Source of the DNA: JBEIDK01 sp040383485
Lineage (GTDB): Bacteria > Bacteroidota > Bacteroidia > UBA4408
Direction of reading: 5' to 3'
Assembly: GCA_040383485.1 (NCBI GenBank)
Contig: JBEIDK010000178.1
Coordinates: forward strand, 1-5,918
DNA length: 5,918 nt
Shown: piece by piece, positions 1 through 5,918 of the stretch
How positions within the stretch are numbered: position 1 is the first letter of the stretch
Layout of the letters: the number at the start of each line of letters is the position of its first letter
Notes under the pieces: generated by a model
Told to the model about the DNA's origin: nothing
Seen by the model: the letters and a program-made list of their open reading frames with translations, nothing else
Database searches by the model: none
Translations under genes and position numbers: made by a program

Positions 1-289
1 CGCCGGTATATAATACACCTGTTGCACCTTCACCAACTGTTAGTTGGTTTAGTGTAATGTTTTGGTCAACAGTAATAGTATGCCCATCTTTAACAATAAA
101 ATTATGCAAACCACTGGTAAGGTCAGCAGCAATTGGGTTTGCCCCACCACCACCTGTAATTGTATTCCAATTGCTTAGCGCACTAAAGTTGCCAGTAGCT
201 TGGGAGTAAAATGTTGCAGCATTGCTTTCTGAATTGAAAACAATAAGTAATAATGTAATAGTTGAAATTAGTTTGTAAAAAATTTTCAT
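1..289 (-). CDS. N-terminal part of a secreted surface protein (runs off the window)
   Basis: This is an open frame from ATG at 289 to the window edge, 96 codons with no stop. Residues 1-24 look like a Sec signal peptide: MKIFYK, then a hydrophobic run (LISTITLLLIVF), then a small polar stretch ending SNAA before TFYS. The mature start, 'ATFYSQATGNFSALSNWNT', resembles the 'YYS..SGNWs...W' opening of large Bacteroidota surface or adhesin-like proteins. It is followed by a Gly-rich turn (TGGGGAN) and short alternating beta-type segments (HNFIVKDGHTITVDQNITLNQLTVGEGATG), as in parallel beta-helix or G8-like domains. Such proteins are often exported by the type IX system through a C-terminal signal, but that end is outside the window. 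No specific function can be assigned. The upstream region (290-498) has an A-rich leader and no Shine-Dalgarno sequence. I am confident it is a real secreted protein gene and unsure of the family. Confidence 0.75.
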   Translation of the reverse strand, partial: MKIFYKLISTITLLLIVFNSESNAATFYSQATGNFSALSNWNTITGGGGANPIAADLTSGLHNFIVKDGHTITVDQNITLNQLTVGEGATGVLYTG

Positions 290-370
290 TTTATTATTTG
301 TAATATAATTGACATTAAAATTTAAATCGCTTCGTTTCTCATAGAAAATATCCAAATTCAAGGTGTTGCT

Positions 371-387
371 TATTTTGAATCAAAATA
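371..387. repeat. Perfect 7-bp inverted repeat upstream of the surface-protein gene
   Basis: TATTTTG-AAT-CAAAATA is a perfect dyad with a 3-bp spacer, 82 bp or more upstream of the ATG at 289. On the minus strand its first arm also resembles a Bacteroidota -7 element (TAnnTTTG) with one T missing. It could be an operator for a dimeric regulator, but a 17-bp AT-only dyad in AT-rich DNA can easily arise by chance. No -33 TTTG sits at the expected distance. The rest of 290-498 shows no gene or clear site. Confidence 0.25.
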
Positions 388-498
388 GGGCATTAAAAAA
401 ATTTTGTACGAAAAAAATGTAATAAAGTTTTTAAAATTTTAGATAATTGCCATTAGATGATCCAATGCTCACTTCCTCTCAACCCTAAACATTGGTGT

Positions 499-675
499 TT
501 AAACTGTCATCTTCGTGCATGCTGTAGTGATAATTGAGTTGTATATAAATAAACTAGATAGTCCTTTTTCATAGCAATTATATTGGTCTTTATGGGCACT
601 CAAAATGTTGGTTGGCTTGTATGAAAGAACACAGAATACCAATGCTATAAATATGTATTGAGCTATTAATTTCAT
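499..675 (-). CDS. Small putative secreted or membrane protein, 58 aa
   Basis: This short frame runs from ATG at 675 to TAA at 499-501, starting 17 bp after the stop of the receiver gene and on the same strand. The N-terminus (MKLIAQYIFIALVFCVLSYK) has a basic residue followed by about 14 hydrophobic residues, as in a signal peptide or membrane anchor. The remaining 38 or so residues are polar and include two cysteines (Cys34, Cys53). The start follows an A/T-rich leader (TTTAATTATT) like other starts here. I recognise no family. It could be a genuine small exported protein cotranscribed with the receiver, the truncated front of a decayed secreted protein, or a chance frame. The signal-like N-terminus and gene-like spacing favour a real gene, but length alone does not establish it. 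Confidence 0.4.
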   Translation of the reverse strand: MKLIAQYIFIALVFCVLSYKPTNILSAHKDQYNCYEKGLSSLFIYNSIITTACTKMTV

Positions 676-692
676 AATAATTAAAACAAATT

Positions 693-1097
693 TTAAGAGA
701 TAGCTAACTTGCTCTTTTTTGATAATTCTTGAATTTCAATAATGGTTTTCAATATTGATTTTATCTTTTCAAAATCATTGTCACCTTTTTGCATATAACC
801 TAAAGCACCATACTTTAATGAATCTTCTGCTGCTTTAAAATATTCTTGGGCACCTACTAGTATCACGTGCGAAGTTGGGTTATACATTTTTATCTTTTTT
901 AATACTTCAAAGTCTGAAAGTACTTCCATTTTGTAATCCAAAAAGATAACATCTGGCTTTTCATCCAAGTTATTTAAGCATTCTACTCCACTCTCAAAAG
1001 CCCTTACATTTTCTATACCGAGCGCGAATAAATATTGTCGGAAAATGTTATGATTAAGCGCTTTCTCATCAACTACAAAAATTTTTAAGTGATTCAT
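693..1097 (-). CDS. Stand-alone receiver (REC) protein with degenerate switch residues
   Basis: This is a 134-residue single-domain response regulator with no output domain. The phosphoacceptor Asp54 is present (VIFLDYKM), as are the acidic pocket pair Asp10-Glu11 (FVVDEK) and the conserved Lys104 (YMQKGD). It aligns without gaps over residues 1-106 with the receiver of the NtrC-type protein at 4206-5558, with about 40 identities by hand count, including 'ECLNNL' and 'KPDVI' and both Asp at position 54. This suggests paralogy. Departures from the family: the switch Ser/Thr (Ser82 in the paralog) is Gly82, the usual Pro four residues after the phospho-Asp is Glu58, and the second acidic residue is Glu with Lys12 after it. 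It may accept phosphate but probably does not switch normally, so a sink, shuttle or adaptor role is possible. It lies beyond the terminator at 1194-1234, so it probably has its own promoter or depends on read-through. Its partner is inferred to be the hybrid kinase next door. Confidence 0.88.
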   Translation of the reverse strand: MNHLKIFVVDEKALNHNIFRQYLFALGIENVRAFESGVECLNNLDEKPDVIFLDYKMEVLSDFEVLKKIKMYNPTSHVILVGAQEYFKAAEDSLKYGALGYMQKGDNDFEKIKSILKTIIEIQELSKKSKLAIS

Positions 1098-1193
1098 TTT
1101 TTAGTTTTAAAAAATTTAGGTTACCATATTTGAGCCATTATTTTAAGTGGCTGAAAATCAATATTTAAATTACAGATTCACAATTCTATTTTC

Positions 1194-1234
1194 CAAAAAA
1201 CAAACCCCGTTTCCAAAATTTGGACGCGGGGTTT
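1194..1234 (-). terminator. Intrinsic terminator of the H-NOX/kinase operon
   Basis: An outer stem, AAACCCCG (1202-1209) with CGGGGTTT (1227-1234), encloses an inner stem, TCCAAA (1212-1217) with TTTGGA (1219-1224), separated by a 2x2 internal mismatch. On the minus strand the hairpin is followed by TTTG and then TTTTTT. It sits 28 bp after the kinase stop at 1262. It is one of the few GC-rich patches in the region and should end the three-gene transcript before the receiver gene. Confidence 0.88.
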
Positions 1235-1261
1235 ATCTGTGATTTAAAGGGGGTAATTTAT

Positions 1262-3658
1262 CTATCTCAACTCATTTTCTTTAATCGTTTTTAAGACATT
1301 CGATAACATATTCGTCACAAAATATGTATGTTCAATAAATAAATTTTTTGTTGCAGCATGTACTTCGAATTTCTCTAAATTTCTAATTTCTGCTTTGATA
1401 TTCAGACCTAAATCATACACTGATGGTTTCAGTTTATGCGCTATTTTTTTTACCGTATCAAAATCTGAATTGGATAAGGCATCTTTCATTTCAGTTATTG
1501 AATCTGTAACAGTTTCCACAAAAATATTCAGCATTTTTTTAATGAAATCATCATTGCCTCTGCTCATTTCTTTCAGTTTATCTAAATTGTATAAGTCTGT
1601 TTGTGGCATTTTAGTTTCAAAATAATAACCATAACTAGTTTCATTTTTATTACGTCCAATTGCTTGCGAAATTGCTTCAATCAATTCAATTTCTTCAAAA
1701 GGTTTTATTATGTAATTGTTCATTCCCAACTCAATACACTTATCTATTTCTAATTTAAATGCATTCGCCGTTAAGGCAATAATCGGAGTAGTAATTTTTA
1801 ATTCATGTCTAATTATTTTTGTAGCTTCAAATCCACCCATTACAGGCATCTGCAAATCCATTAAAATCAAATCGAATAAGTTGTTTTTTAAAATTTCAAT
1901 TGCAACTTGACCATTCTCCGCTTCTACAATTTTAAAATTGTAAGGCTCTAATGCATTTATTGCTACAAGCCTATTCATTTCATTATCTTCTACTAATAAA
2001 ATTCTTTTGTTGTTCACAAATTCCTTAGACGAAATCATTTCAACCTTTTGAATTTGCTCAATATTTCCTTTTGGCAAAGTCAATAGAATTGTAATTTCAG
2101 TACCGATACCTTTTTTACTTTTAATTTGTATTTTTCCATTCATCAAGTCAATCAGTTCTTTGGTTATAACCAATCCTAGCCCCGAACCACCATATTTTCT
2201 TGAGCTTGAAATGTCTTCTTGTTGAAACTTAGTGAATATATTTTTAACATAAGTTTCGTCCATGCCAATTCCATGATCAGAAATACGCAAACGAAATTCT
2301 TGATGATATTTATTATCCTGAATTATTGCAGTTTCAATTTCAATTTTTCCATGGTCGCTGAACTTTATTGAATTGCCAATGATATTTAAAAGAATTTGTC
2401 TAATCCTAAGTGCATCACCAATAAAAGCATCAGCTAAACTTTCTTCATTAAAAATTAAAAGTGATATATTTTTTTTTTGAGCTTGGTTGCTTAAAATTTT
2501 TACAACATCAAGTATTTCATCTTGCAAGCTAAAATGGTTTTGTGAAAGTTTTAATTCACCCGCTTCAATTTTAGAAAAATCCAAAATGTTGTTGATGATA
2601 GATAACAAGTGTTTAGATGCCTTTTGAGCACTACTAACATATGTTTGTTGCGTTTCGGTTAAGTTTTCTTTGCTTAGTTCTCGAATCATTCCAATTATAC
2701 CGTTTAATGGTGTTCTAATTTCATGACTCATATTTGCCAAGAATGATTCCTTTGCATAGGCAGATTGTTCTGCCAATTCACGTGCCGATATTAATTGATT
2801 TTCAATTTCTTTTTGATTGGTTATGTCTAAATGAATCCCTATAGAACCAATAACCTTACCTTCACTATTATATCTGGGAGCGCCGCTCACCAACCAACAT
2901 TTTATTTCTCCTAGTTTATTTTGTGTAATAATTTCATAAGCATCGGAAATTCCTTTTTCACGTAAACTTATTTTTTGATTCAGTACTTTTTGATTTTCAC
3001 CTTTTACAAATAAATCAGCAGCTTTCTTATTGATTATTTCATTCAATTCATAACCACTCATATTACAAAAACTTTGGTTTGCATATTGAATAATTTCATC
3101 GTTATCAACCTCAAGCAACCCTAGGTTCATATTGGCGATGATACTTCTATATTTTTCCTCGCTTACACTTAATATTTTTCTTTGAGAGGAAATTTTGGTA
3201 ACAATTTCTTTTAATTCACTATTAGCAATTTCATTGTTTTTCAAAACTTGAAATAAATCAAGCATTGAATCATGCAATGCAAAATCATTAAAATCTAGTC
3301 CATGTTTTATTACCTCATCAGAACTAGTGAATACTGGGGTTCCAATAAACACAAAATCATTTCTTTTATTTATCTGAATAAGTTGACCTTTAAATTTTAA
3401 ACTTTTGTCAGATTTAGGACAAATTACGATTAGTTTATTTTCAAATATTGAGAAAATATTTTCTAGCTCAATGTCCACCATTGGACGAATAATTTGCCAA
3501 TGTTCAAAGAAGTTAGAATTAATATATTCAGCAACAAGTATTTTTTTCATACTCCTACCAAGCCTAACAATCTTGTAATTCCTATCTATAAAAATATAGA
3601 AAGGGAAAATGTTTTCTAAATCAGAATACTCAATAGATAAGCTATTATGAGTTTTCAT
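1262..3658 (-). CDS. H-NOX-associated hybrid histidine kinase (HNOBA-PAS-HisKA-HATPase-REC-HPt)
   Basis: This is a 798-residue phosphorelay kinase. I chose ATG at 3658 because it forms an ATGA overlap with the H-NOX stop; an in-frame TTG at 3664 would add two residues. Domains: HNOBA about 15-140 (FPFYIFID 18-25, GRS 34-36, IIRP 56-59, FKGQL 89-93, LHDS 128-131); a helical linker about 140-168; PAS about 170-285; HisKA with His312 in NMSHEIRTPLNG; HATPase with N-box Asn425/Asn429, G1 box DHGIGM from Asp461, F-box Phe475/Phe478 and G2 GGSGLGL 490-496; REC with Glu557/Asp558, Asp601 (LMDLQMP), Thr630 and Lys652-Pro653; C-terminal HPt with His741 (IAHKLKP). All catalytic residues are present. 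No transmembrane segment is seen, so it should be cytoplasmic. HNOBA is the PAS-like partner domain of H-NOX, known from soluble guanylate cyclases and bacterial kinases, so this protein is very probably the direct effector of the H-NOX gene just upstream. The HPt should pass phosphate to the NtrC-type regulator. Confidence 0.95.
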   Translation of the reverse strand: MKTHNSLSIEYSDLENIFPFYIFIDRNYKIVRLGRSMKKILVAEYINSNFFEHWQIIRPMVDIELENIFSIFENKLIVICPKSDKSLKFKGQLIQINKRNDFVFIGTPVFTSSDEVIKHGLDFNDFALHDSMLDLFQVLKNNEIANSELKEIVTKISSQRKILSVSEEKYRSIIANMNLGLLEVDNDEIIQYANQSFCNMSGYELNEIINKKAADLFVKGENQKVLNQKISLREKGISDAYEIITQNKLGEIKCWLVSGAPRYNSEGKVIGSIGIHLDITNQKEIENQLISARELAEQSAYAKESFLANMSHEIRTPLNGIIGMIRELSKENLTETQQTYVSSAQKASKHLLSIINNILDFSKIEAGELKLSQNHFSLQDEILDVVKILSNQAQKKNISLLIFNEESLADAFIGDALRIRQILLNIIGNSIKFSDHGKIEIETAIIQDNKYHQEFRLRISDHGIGMDETYVKNIFTKFQQEDISSSRKYGGSGLGLVITKELIDLMNGKIQIKSKKGIGTEITILLTLPKGNIEQIQKVEMISSKEFVNNKRILLVEDNEMNRLVAINALEPYNFKIVEAENGQVAIEILKNNLFDLILMDLQMPVMGGFEATKIIRHELKITTPIIALTANAFKLEIDKCIELGMNNYIIKPFEEIELIEAISQAIGRNKNETSYGYYFETKMPQTDLYNLDKLKEMSRGNDDFIKKMLNIFVETVTDSITEMKDALSNSDFDTVKKIAHKLKPSVYDLGLNIKAEIRNLEKFEVHAATKNLFIEHTYFVTNMLSNVLKTIKENELR

Positions 3659-4200
3659 TTCCAACTTATTTTAAAAATTTCATTTTCACTACCATCGTCT
3701 CTTGACTGCAATAATTCTATGGAAGTTTTAGTATCATATAACTTTGATAAACCTTGCAAAAGGCCTCTTACAAAATCTTGCAAACCAACCCTCTTTGAAT
3801 AGTAATGAACATGCAATGATTTTTCCTGAACATCTGAAATTATAAATTCAGGAGGTGTTAAATTAGGATACATTAGCATAACACGTGTGTGGAAATCTGG
3901 TAAGTGCAATAAAAATTCTTTTAAATTACTGCCACCAGAAGTTAACATTGAGCCATATTTCTCTTTACCAATTTTTAAAATCCACCATTCTCCAAATGCA
4001 ATGAATACTTCACCAACTGTAATGTTCATTTCATTTGCCGTTGCAAAAGCAAGTTTATAGGTAATGTTATCATCATAAGGCTCGTTACTTATAAAATATT
4101 CTACATCAATATCACTGCTGCTTTTGATGATTTCCCATTTAGATTCGCCAAAATTAGCAATAACTAATTCTTCAATTGCTTTGTTTACTATTCCATACAT
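3655..4200 (-). CDS. H-NOX (HNOB) haem nitric-oxide sensor protein
   Basis: This 181-residue protein is the usual length for a stand-alone bacterial H-NOX. Family marks: the MYGIVNKAIEE start; proximal haem ligand His104 in LPDFHTRV; the conserved proline Pro117 in YPNLTPPEF, 13 residues after the His; and the haem-propionate motif YxSxR as Tyr133-Ser135-Arg137. These match Thermoanaerobacter H-NOX landmarks (His102, Pro115, Tyr131/Ser133/Arg135) with a constant offset of two. The position matching the O2-stabilising distal Tyr140 would be Asp142, and no Tyr occurs between the motif and Tyr155, so selective NO binding (not O2) is inferred. The protein has no cysteine, so the zinc/redox Cys cluster of Vibrio and Shewanella H-NOX is absent. 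It starts 5 bp after the NtrC-type gene and overlaps the kinase start by ATGA, so translation is probably coupled. It should be cytosolic and control the kinase through its HNOBA domain. Confidence 0.95.
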   Translation of the reverse strand: MYGIVNKAIEELVIANFGESKWEIIKSSSDIDVEYFISNEPYDDNITYKLAFATANEMNITVGEVFIAFGEWWILKIGKEKYGSMLTSGGSNLKEFLLHLPDFHTRVMLMYPNLTPPEFIISDVQEKSLHVHYYSKRVGLQDFVRGLLQGLSKLYDTKTSIELLQSRDDGSENEIFKISWK

Positions 4201-4205
4201 TTTTT

Positions 4206-5558
4206 CTAATTTAAATTTATTTCACCTGCTTTTATCATGCTATAAATAGTAGATTTACTAATGCCTAATTTATGAGACACCCCAATAACATTATTGTTGT
4301 ATTTGTTCATAAAGAAATTGATGATATCAATATTGTATTCTTTCAATGTTTTTTCAATAGCGGTAAATATTTCATCTGTTCTTACTGAAGTGTAATTGAT
4401 ATCTTCTGCTTGAATTTCTTTTCCATCACTCATCACACAAGCTAAATCAATCATAGATTTCAATTCTCTCACATTTCCAGGGTAGTTGTACCTCAATAAT
4501 TTATTTTTCGCATTTTCTGTCAATATAATCGACTTTATTTTGTTGTCTTTGATGTAACCATCACAGAAGAATTTTGCCAAAAGCAATATGTCATTTCCTC
4601 TATCGCGCAAAGGAGGAAGTTCAATTGGTAAACCTACAATTCTGTAATATAAGTCTTCTCTAAACAAACCCTTCTTTACTTCGTCAGCAAGATTTTTATG
4701 AGTTGCAATAATGAGTCTTGCATCAAATTTTATAGCCTCATTTCCGCCAACGCGAATAACTTCTCTCTCTTGCAAAACTCTTAAAATTTTACTTTGTAAG
4801 CTAATGTCAAGTTCAGCAATTTCATCCAAGAAAACAGTGCCTCCATTGGCTTCTTCAAACTTACCAATTTTTCTAACAAGTGCACCTGTAAAAGCTCCTT
4901 TTTCGTGTCCAAATAATTCACTTTCAATTAACTCATTTGGAATTGCGGCCATGTTTATAGCCACAAATGGTTTGCGTTTGCGCTCACAATTATAATGAAT
5001 TGCTTTTGCTACTAACTCCTTTCCGGTTCCAGTTTCGCCAGTAATGGAAACATTGATATTCGACTTGATGGCCTTTTCGATAAGTGCAAATGATTTTTTA
5101 ATAGCTGGGCTCTGGCCTATTATACTTTTTTCGAAATCAAATTTGCTTTCAAGTTGTTCTTTAAGTTCCTCAACTTCAACTTTCAAATTTGAGTTTTCTC
5201 TTATTTTAATAATACTTCTCCATAAAACATCTTTAGTATTATCATCCTTGATAATGTAATCGTATGCTCCCTTTTTTAGCAAATCTACTGCTATAGTAAT
5301 TTCTTCTTGACCACTTATGACTATAACCGGAATTTGATTGTTTTGTAATTTAATCTTATTCAATAATTCTTCTCCACTTATATCGGGCAAATTAAAATCG
5401 ACTGAAATTACATCAGGTTTTTTATACAAGTTGTTCAAGCATTCCTTTCCATTTTCAAAAAGAGTAACCTCGTATTCAGGATTTAATGTTAAGTGGTATT
5501 TTAATAATTGTCCGTACCAAGGATCATCTTCAACAATAAAAATTTTAAAATTTTGCAT
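4206..5558 (-). CDS. NtrC-family sigma-54-dependent response regulator
   Basis: This is a 450-residue REC-AAA+-HTH activator, typical for the family. REC (1-120): acidic pocket Glu10/Asp11, phosphoacceptor Asp54, switch Ser82 and Lys104. A predicted coiled linker (about 122-140) leads to the AAA+ domain (about 145-370): Walker A GETGTGKE 174-181, an intact sigma-54-contacting GAFTGA loop 221-226, Walker B FLDE 243-246, arginine-finger segment FREDLYYR 299-306, and sensor II motif YPGNVREL 359-366. The C-terminal region (about 395-450) ends in a Fis-like helix-turn-helix (NNNVIGVSHKLGISKSTIYS). Phosphorylation at Asp54 is expected to relieve REC inhibition so that the ring remodels sigma-54 RNA polymerase. 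It is the first gene of the operon with H-NOX and the HNOBA kinase, so it is the probable transcriptional output of NO sensing. Target genes are not visible. The start ATG at 5558 is followed by the normal MQNFKIFIVEDD receiver opening, and the leader is A/T-rich with no Shine-Dalgarno sequence. Confidence 0.95.
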   Translation of the reverse strand: MQNFKIFIVEDDPWYGQLLKYHLTLNPEYEVTLFENGKECLNNLYKKPDVISVDFNLPDISGEELLNKIKLQNNQIPVIVISGQEEITIAVDLLKKGAYDYIIKDDNTKDVLWRSIIKIRENSNLKVEVEELKEQLESKFDFEKSIIGQSPAIKKSFALIEKAIKSNINVSITGETGTGKELVAKAIHYNCERKRKPFVAINMAAIPNELIESELFGHEKGAFTGALVRKIGKFEEANGGTVFLDEIAELDISLQSKILRVLQEREVIRVGGNEAIKFDARLIIATHKNLADEVKKGLFREDLYYRIVGLPIELPPLRDRGNDILLLAKFFCDGYIKDNKIKSIILTENAKNKLLRYNYPGNVRELKSMIDLACVMSDGKEIQAEDINYTSVRTDEIFTAIEKTLKEYNIDIINFFMNKYNNNVIGVSHKLGISKSTIYSMIKAGEINLN

Positions 5559-5661
5559 ATTCTTATATGATACAAAGAAGTAATAAAATTAGAAATAAGA
5601 TTAAGATTTTTTTTACAATTAAATAATTCAGTATTTTTCCTCAAAAAAATAAAACTACTTC

Positions 5662-5681
5662 CGCAACAAATTAATGTTGCG
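5662..5681 (-). terminator. Hairpin terminator after the permease gene
   Basis: CGCAACA (5662-5668) pairs with TGTTGCG (5675-5681) around a 6-nt AT loop, 6 bp beyond the permease stop codon. On the minus strand the stem is followed by GAAGTAG and then a T-rich tract (TTTTATTTTTTT). On the plus strand it is followed directly by eight T, so it could work in both directions. Both flanking genes are on the minus strand, so ending the permease transcript before the operon is the likely use. The 129 bp between the permease and the NtrC-type gene otherwise holds only the unidentified operon promoter. Confidence 0.65.
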
Positions 5682-5687
5682 TTTTTT

Positions 5688-5918
5688 TTATATTATTCCA
5701 AAGCAAAGCATTAAACCAATTGTCAACAACATAAGTGTTATAATTTTATTAATAATATTGATTGTAATTTTAGTAAGTAATATACTCCCAAAATAAGCAC
5801 CAATAAATGCAAATAAAGTTACTACGAATATTAGGTTGAAATTTATTTGATAATCTACCTGTGAAAAATTAGCATAGTAAATACCTAACCTAGTGCAATC
5901 AATAATTAAAGAAATTGC
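5688..5918 (-). CDS. TauE/SafE-family membrane permease, C-terminal fragment (runs off the window)
   Basis: An open frame from the window edge to TAA at 5688-5690 gives the last 76 residues of a membrane protein. The visible part begins AISLIIDCTRLGIYYANF, matching the 'iD.tR..iY' segment of the TauE/SafE (sulfite-exporter/anion-transporter-like) family. Two hydrophobic helices follow, about residues 28-50 (with GAYFGS, like the conserved G-A-x-x-G turn) and about 57-76, separated by a short Lys-containing segment (KITINIINK). The protein ends within the last helix, as usual for the family. The substrate cannot be told; members are linked to sulfite, sulfonates and other small organic anions. 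A hairpin terminator follows closely, so it is probably not part of the NO-sensing operon. The family call rests on a short fragment. Confidence 0.7.
   Translation of the reverse strand, partial: AISLIIDCTRLGIYYANFSQVDYQINFNLIFVVTLFAFIGAYFGSILLTKITINIINKIITLMLLTIGLMLCFGII

Noticed and set aside
462..495. Inverted repeat CCAATG...CATTGG after the small ORF as a terminator
   Set aside because: The stem is only 6 bp with a 22-nt loop, and no T-run follows on the minus strand.
661..705. AGCTAT...ATAGCT inverted repeat at the end of the receiver gene
   Set aside because: The stem is 6 bp with a 33-nt loop, overlaps coding sequence and has no T-tract; probably chance.
1098..1261. Possible sigma-54 promoter on the minus strand near 1180-1196 (TTGGAAAATAGAATTGTG)
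   Set aside because: The GG is followed at the required spacing by TG, not GC, and the TGG belongs to the tail of the terminator.
1395..1910. Plus-strand open frames opposite the kinase gene (also opposite the NtrC-type gene, 4711-5583)
   Set aside because: They lie antisense to well-conserved domains and their translations show no recognisable motif; they reflect the AT-rich minus-strand codon use.
5581..5618. Bacteroidota-type promoter for the operon: TAATTTTA (5584-5591) with TTG at 5616-5618
   Set aside because: The -7 element ends in A not G, and the 24-bp spacer is longer than the usual 19-21; in AT-rich DNA such matches are common.
1..5918. CRISPR arrays, insertion sequences, tRNA or rRNA genes, attachment sites
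   Set aside because: I saw no spaced repeats, transposase motifs, terminal inverted repeats or cloverleaf-like segments on either strand.

Overview
The window is AT-rich, and every gene I can support reads on the minus strand. It looks like Bacteroidota chromosome: starts follow A-rich leaders with no Shine-Dalgarno sequence, the receiver domains carry the 'ECLNNL..KPDVI' style common in that phylum, and one gene begins like the large secreted surface proteins of these bacteria. I cannot name a genus.

Read in the direction of transcription (high to low coordinates): (i) the C-terminal end of a TauE/SafE-type membrane permease (5688-5918), followed by a hairpin (5662-5681); (ii) a tightly packed three-gene operon made of a sigma-54-dependent NtrC-type response regulator (4206-5558), a stand-alone H-NOX haem nitric-oxide sensor (3655-4200) and an 800-residue-class hybrid histidine kinase with an N-terminal HNOBA domain (1262-3658), closed by a strong intrinsic terminator (1194-1234); (iii) a stand-alone receiver protein (693-1097) related to the receiver of the NtrC-type regulator but missing key switch residues; (iv) a 58-codon ORF with an apparent signal peptide (499-675); (v) the first 96 codons of a secreted, probably surface-located protein (1-289).

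The central region reads as a complete gas-sensing phosphorelay. H-NOX would bind NO at haem (proximal His104, YxSxR motif intact) and act on the kinase through its HNOBA domain. The kinase (HNOBA-PAS-HisKA-HATPase-REC-HPt) would pass phosphate His312 -> Asp601 -> His741, and the HPt would then phosphorylate Asp54 of the NtrC-type regulator, which would open sigma-54 promoters. The small receiver protein may be a second target or a phosphate sink. The domain calls are read from the sequence. The connections between proteins are inferred from gene order and family knowledge. No sigma-54 promoter was found between the genes here, so the regulated genes probably lie elsewhere.
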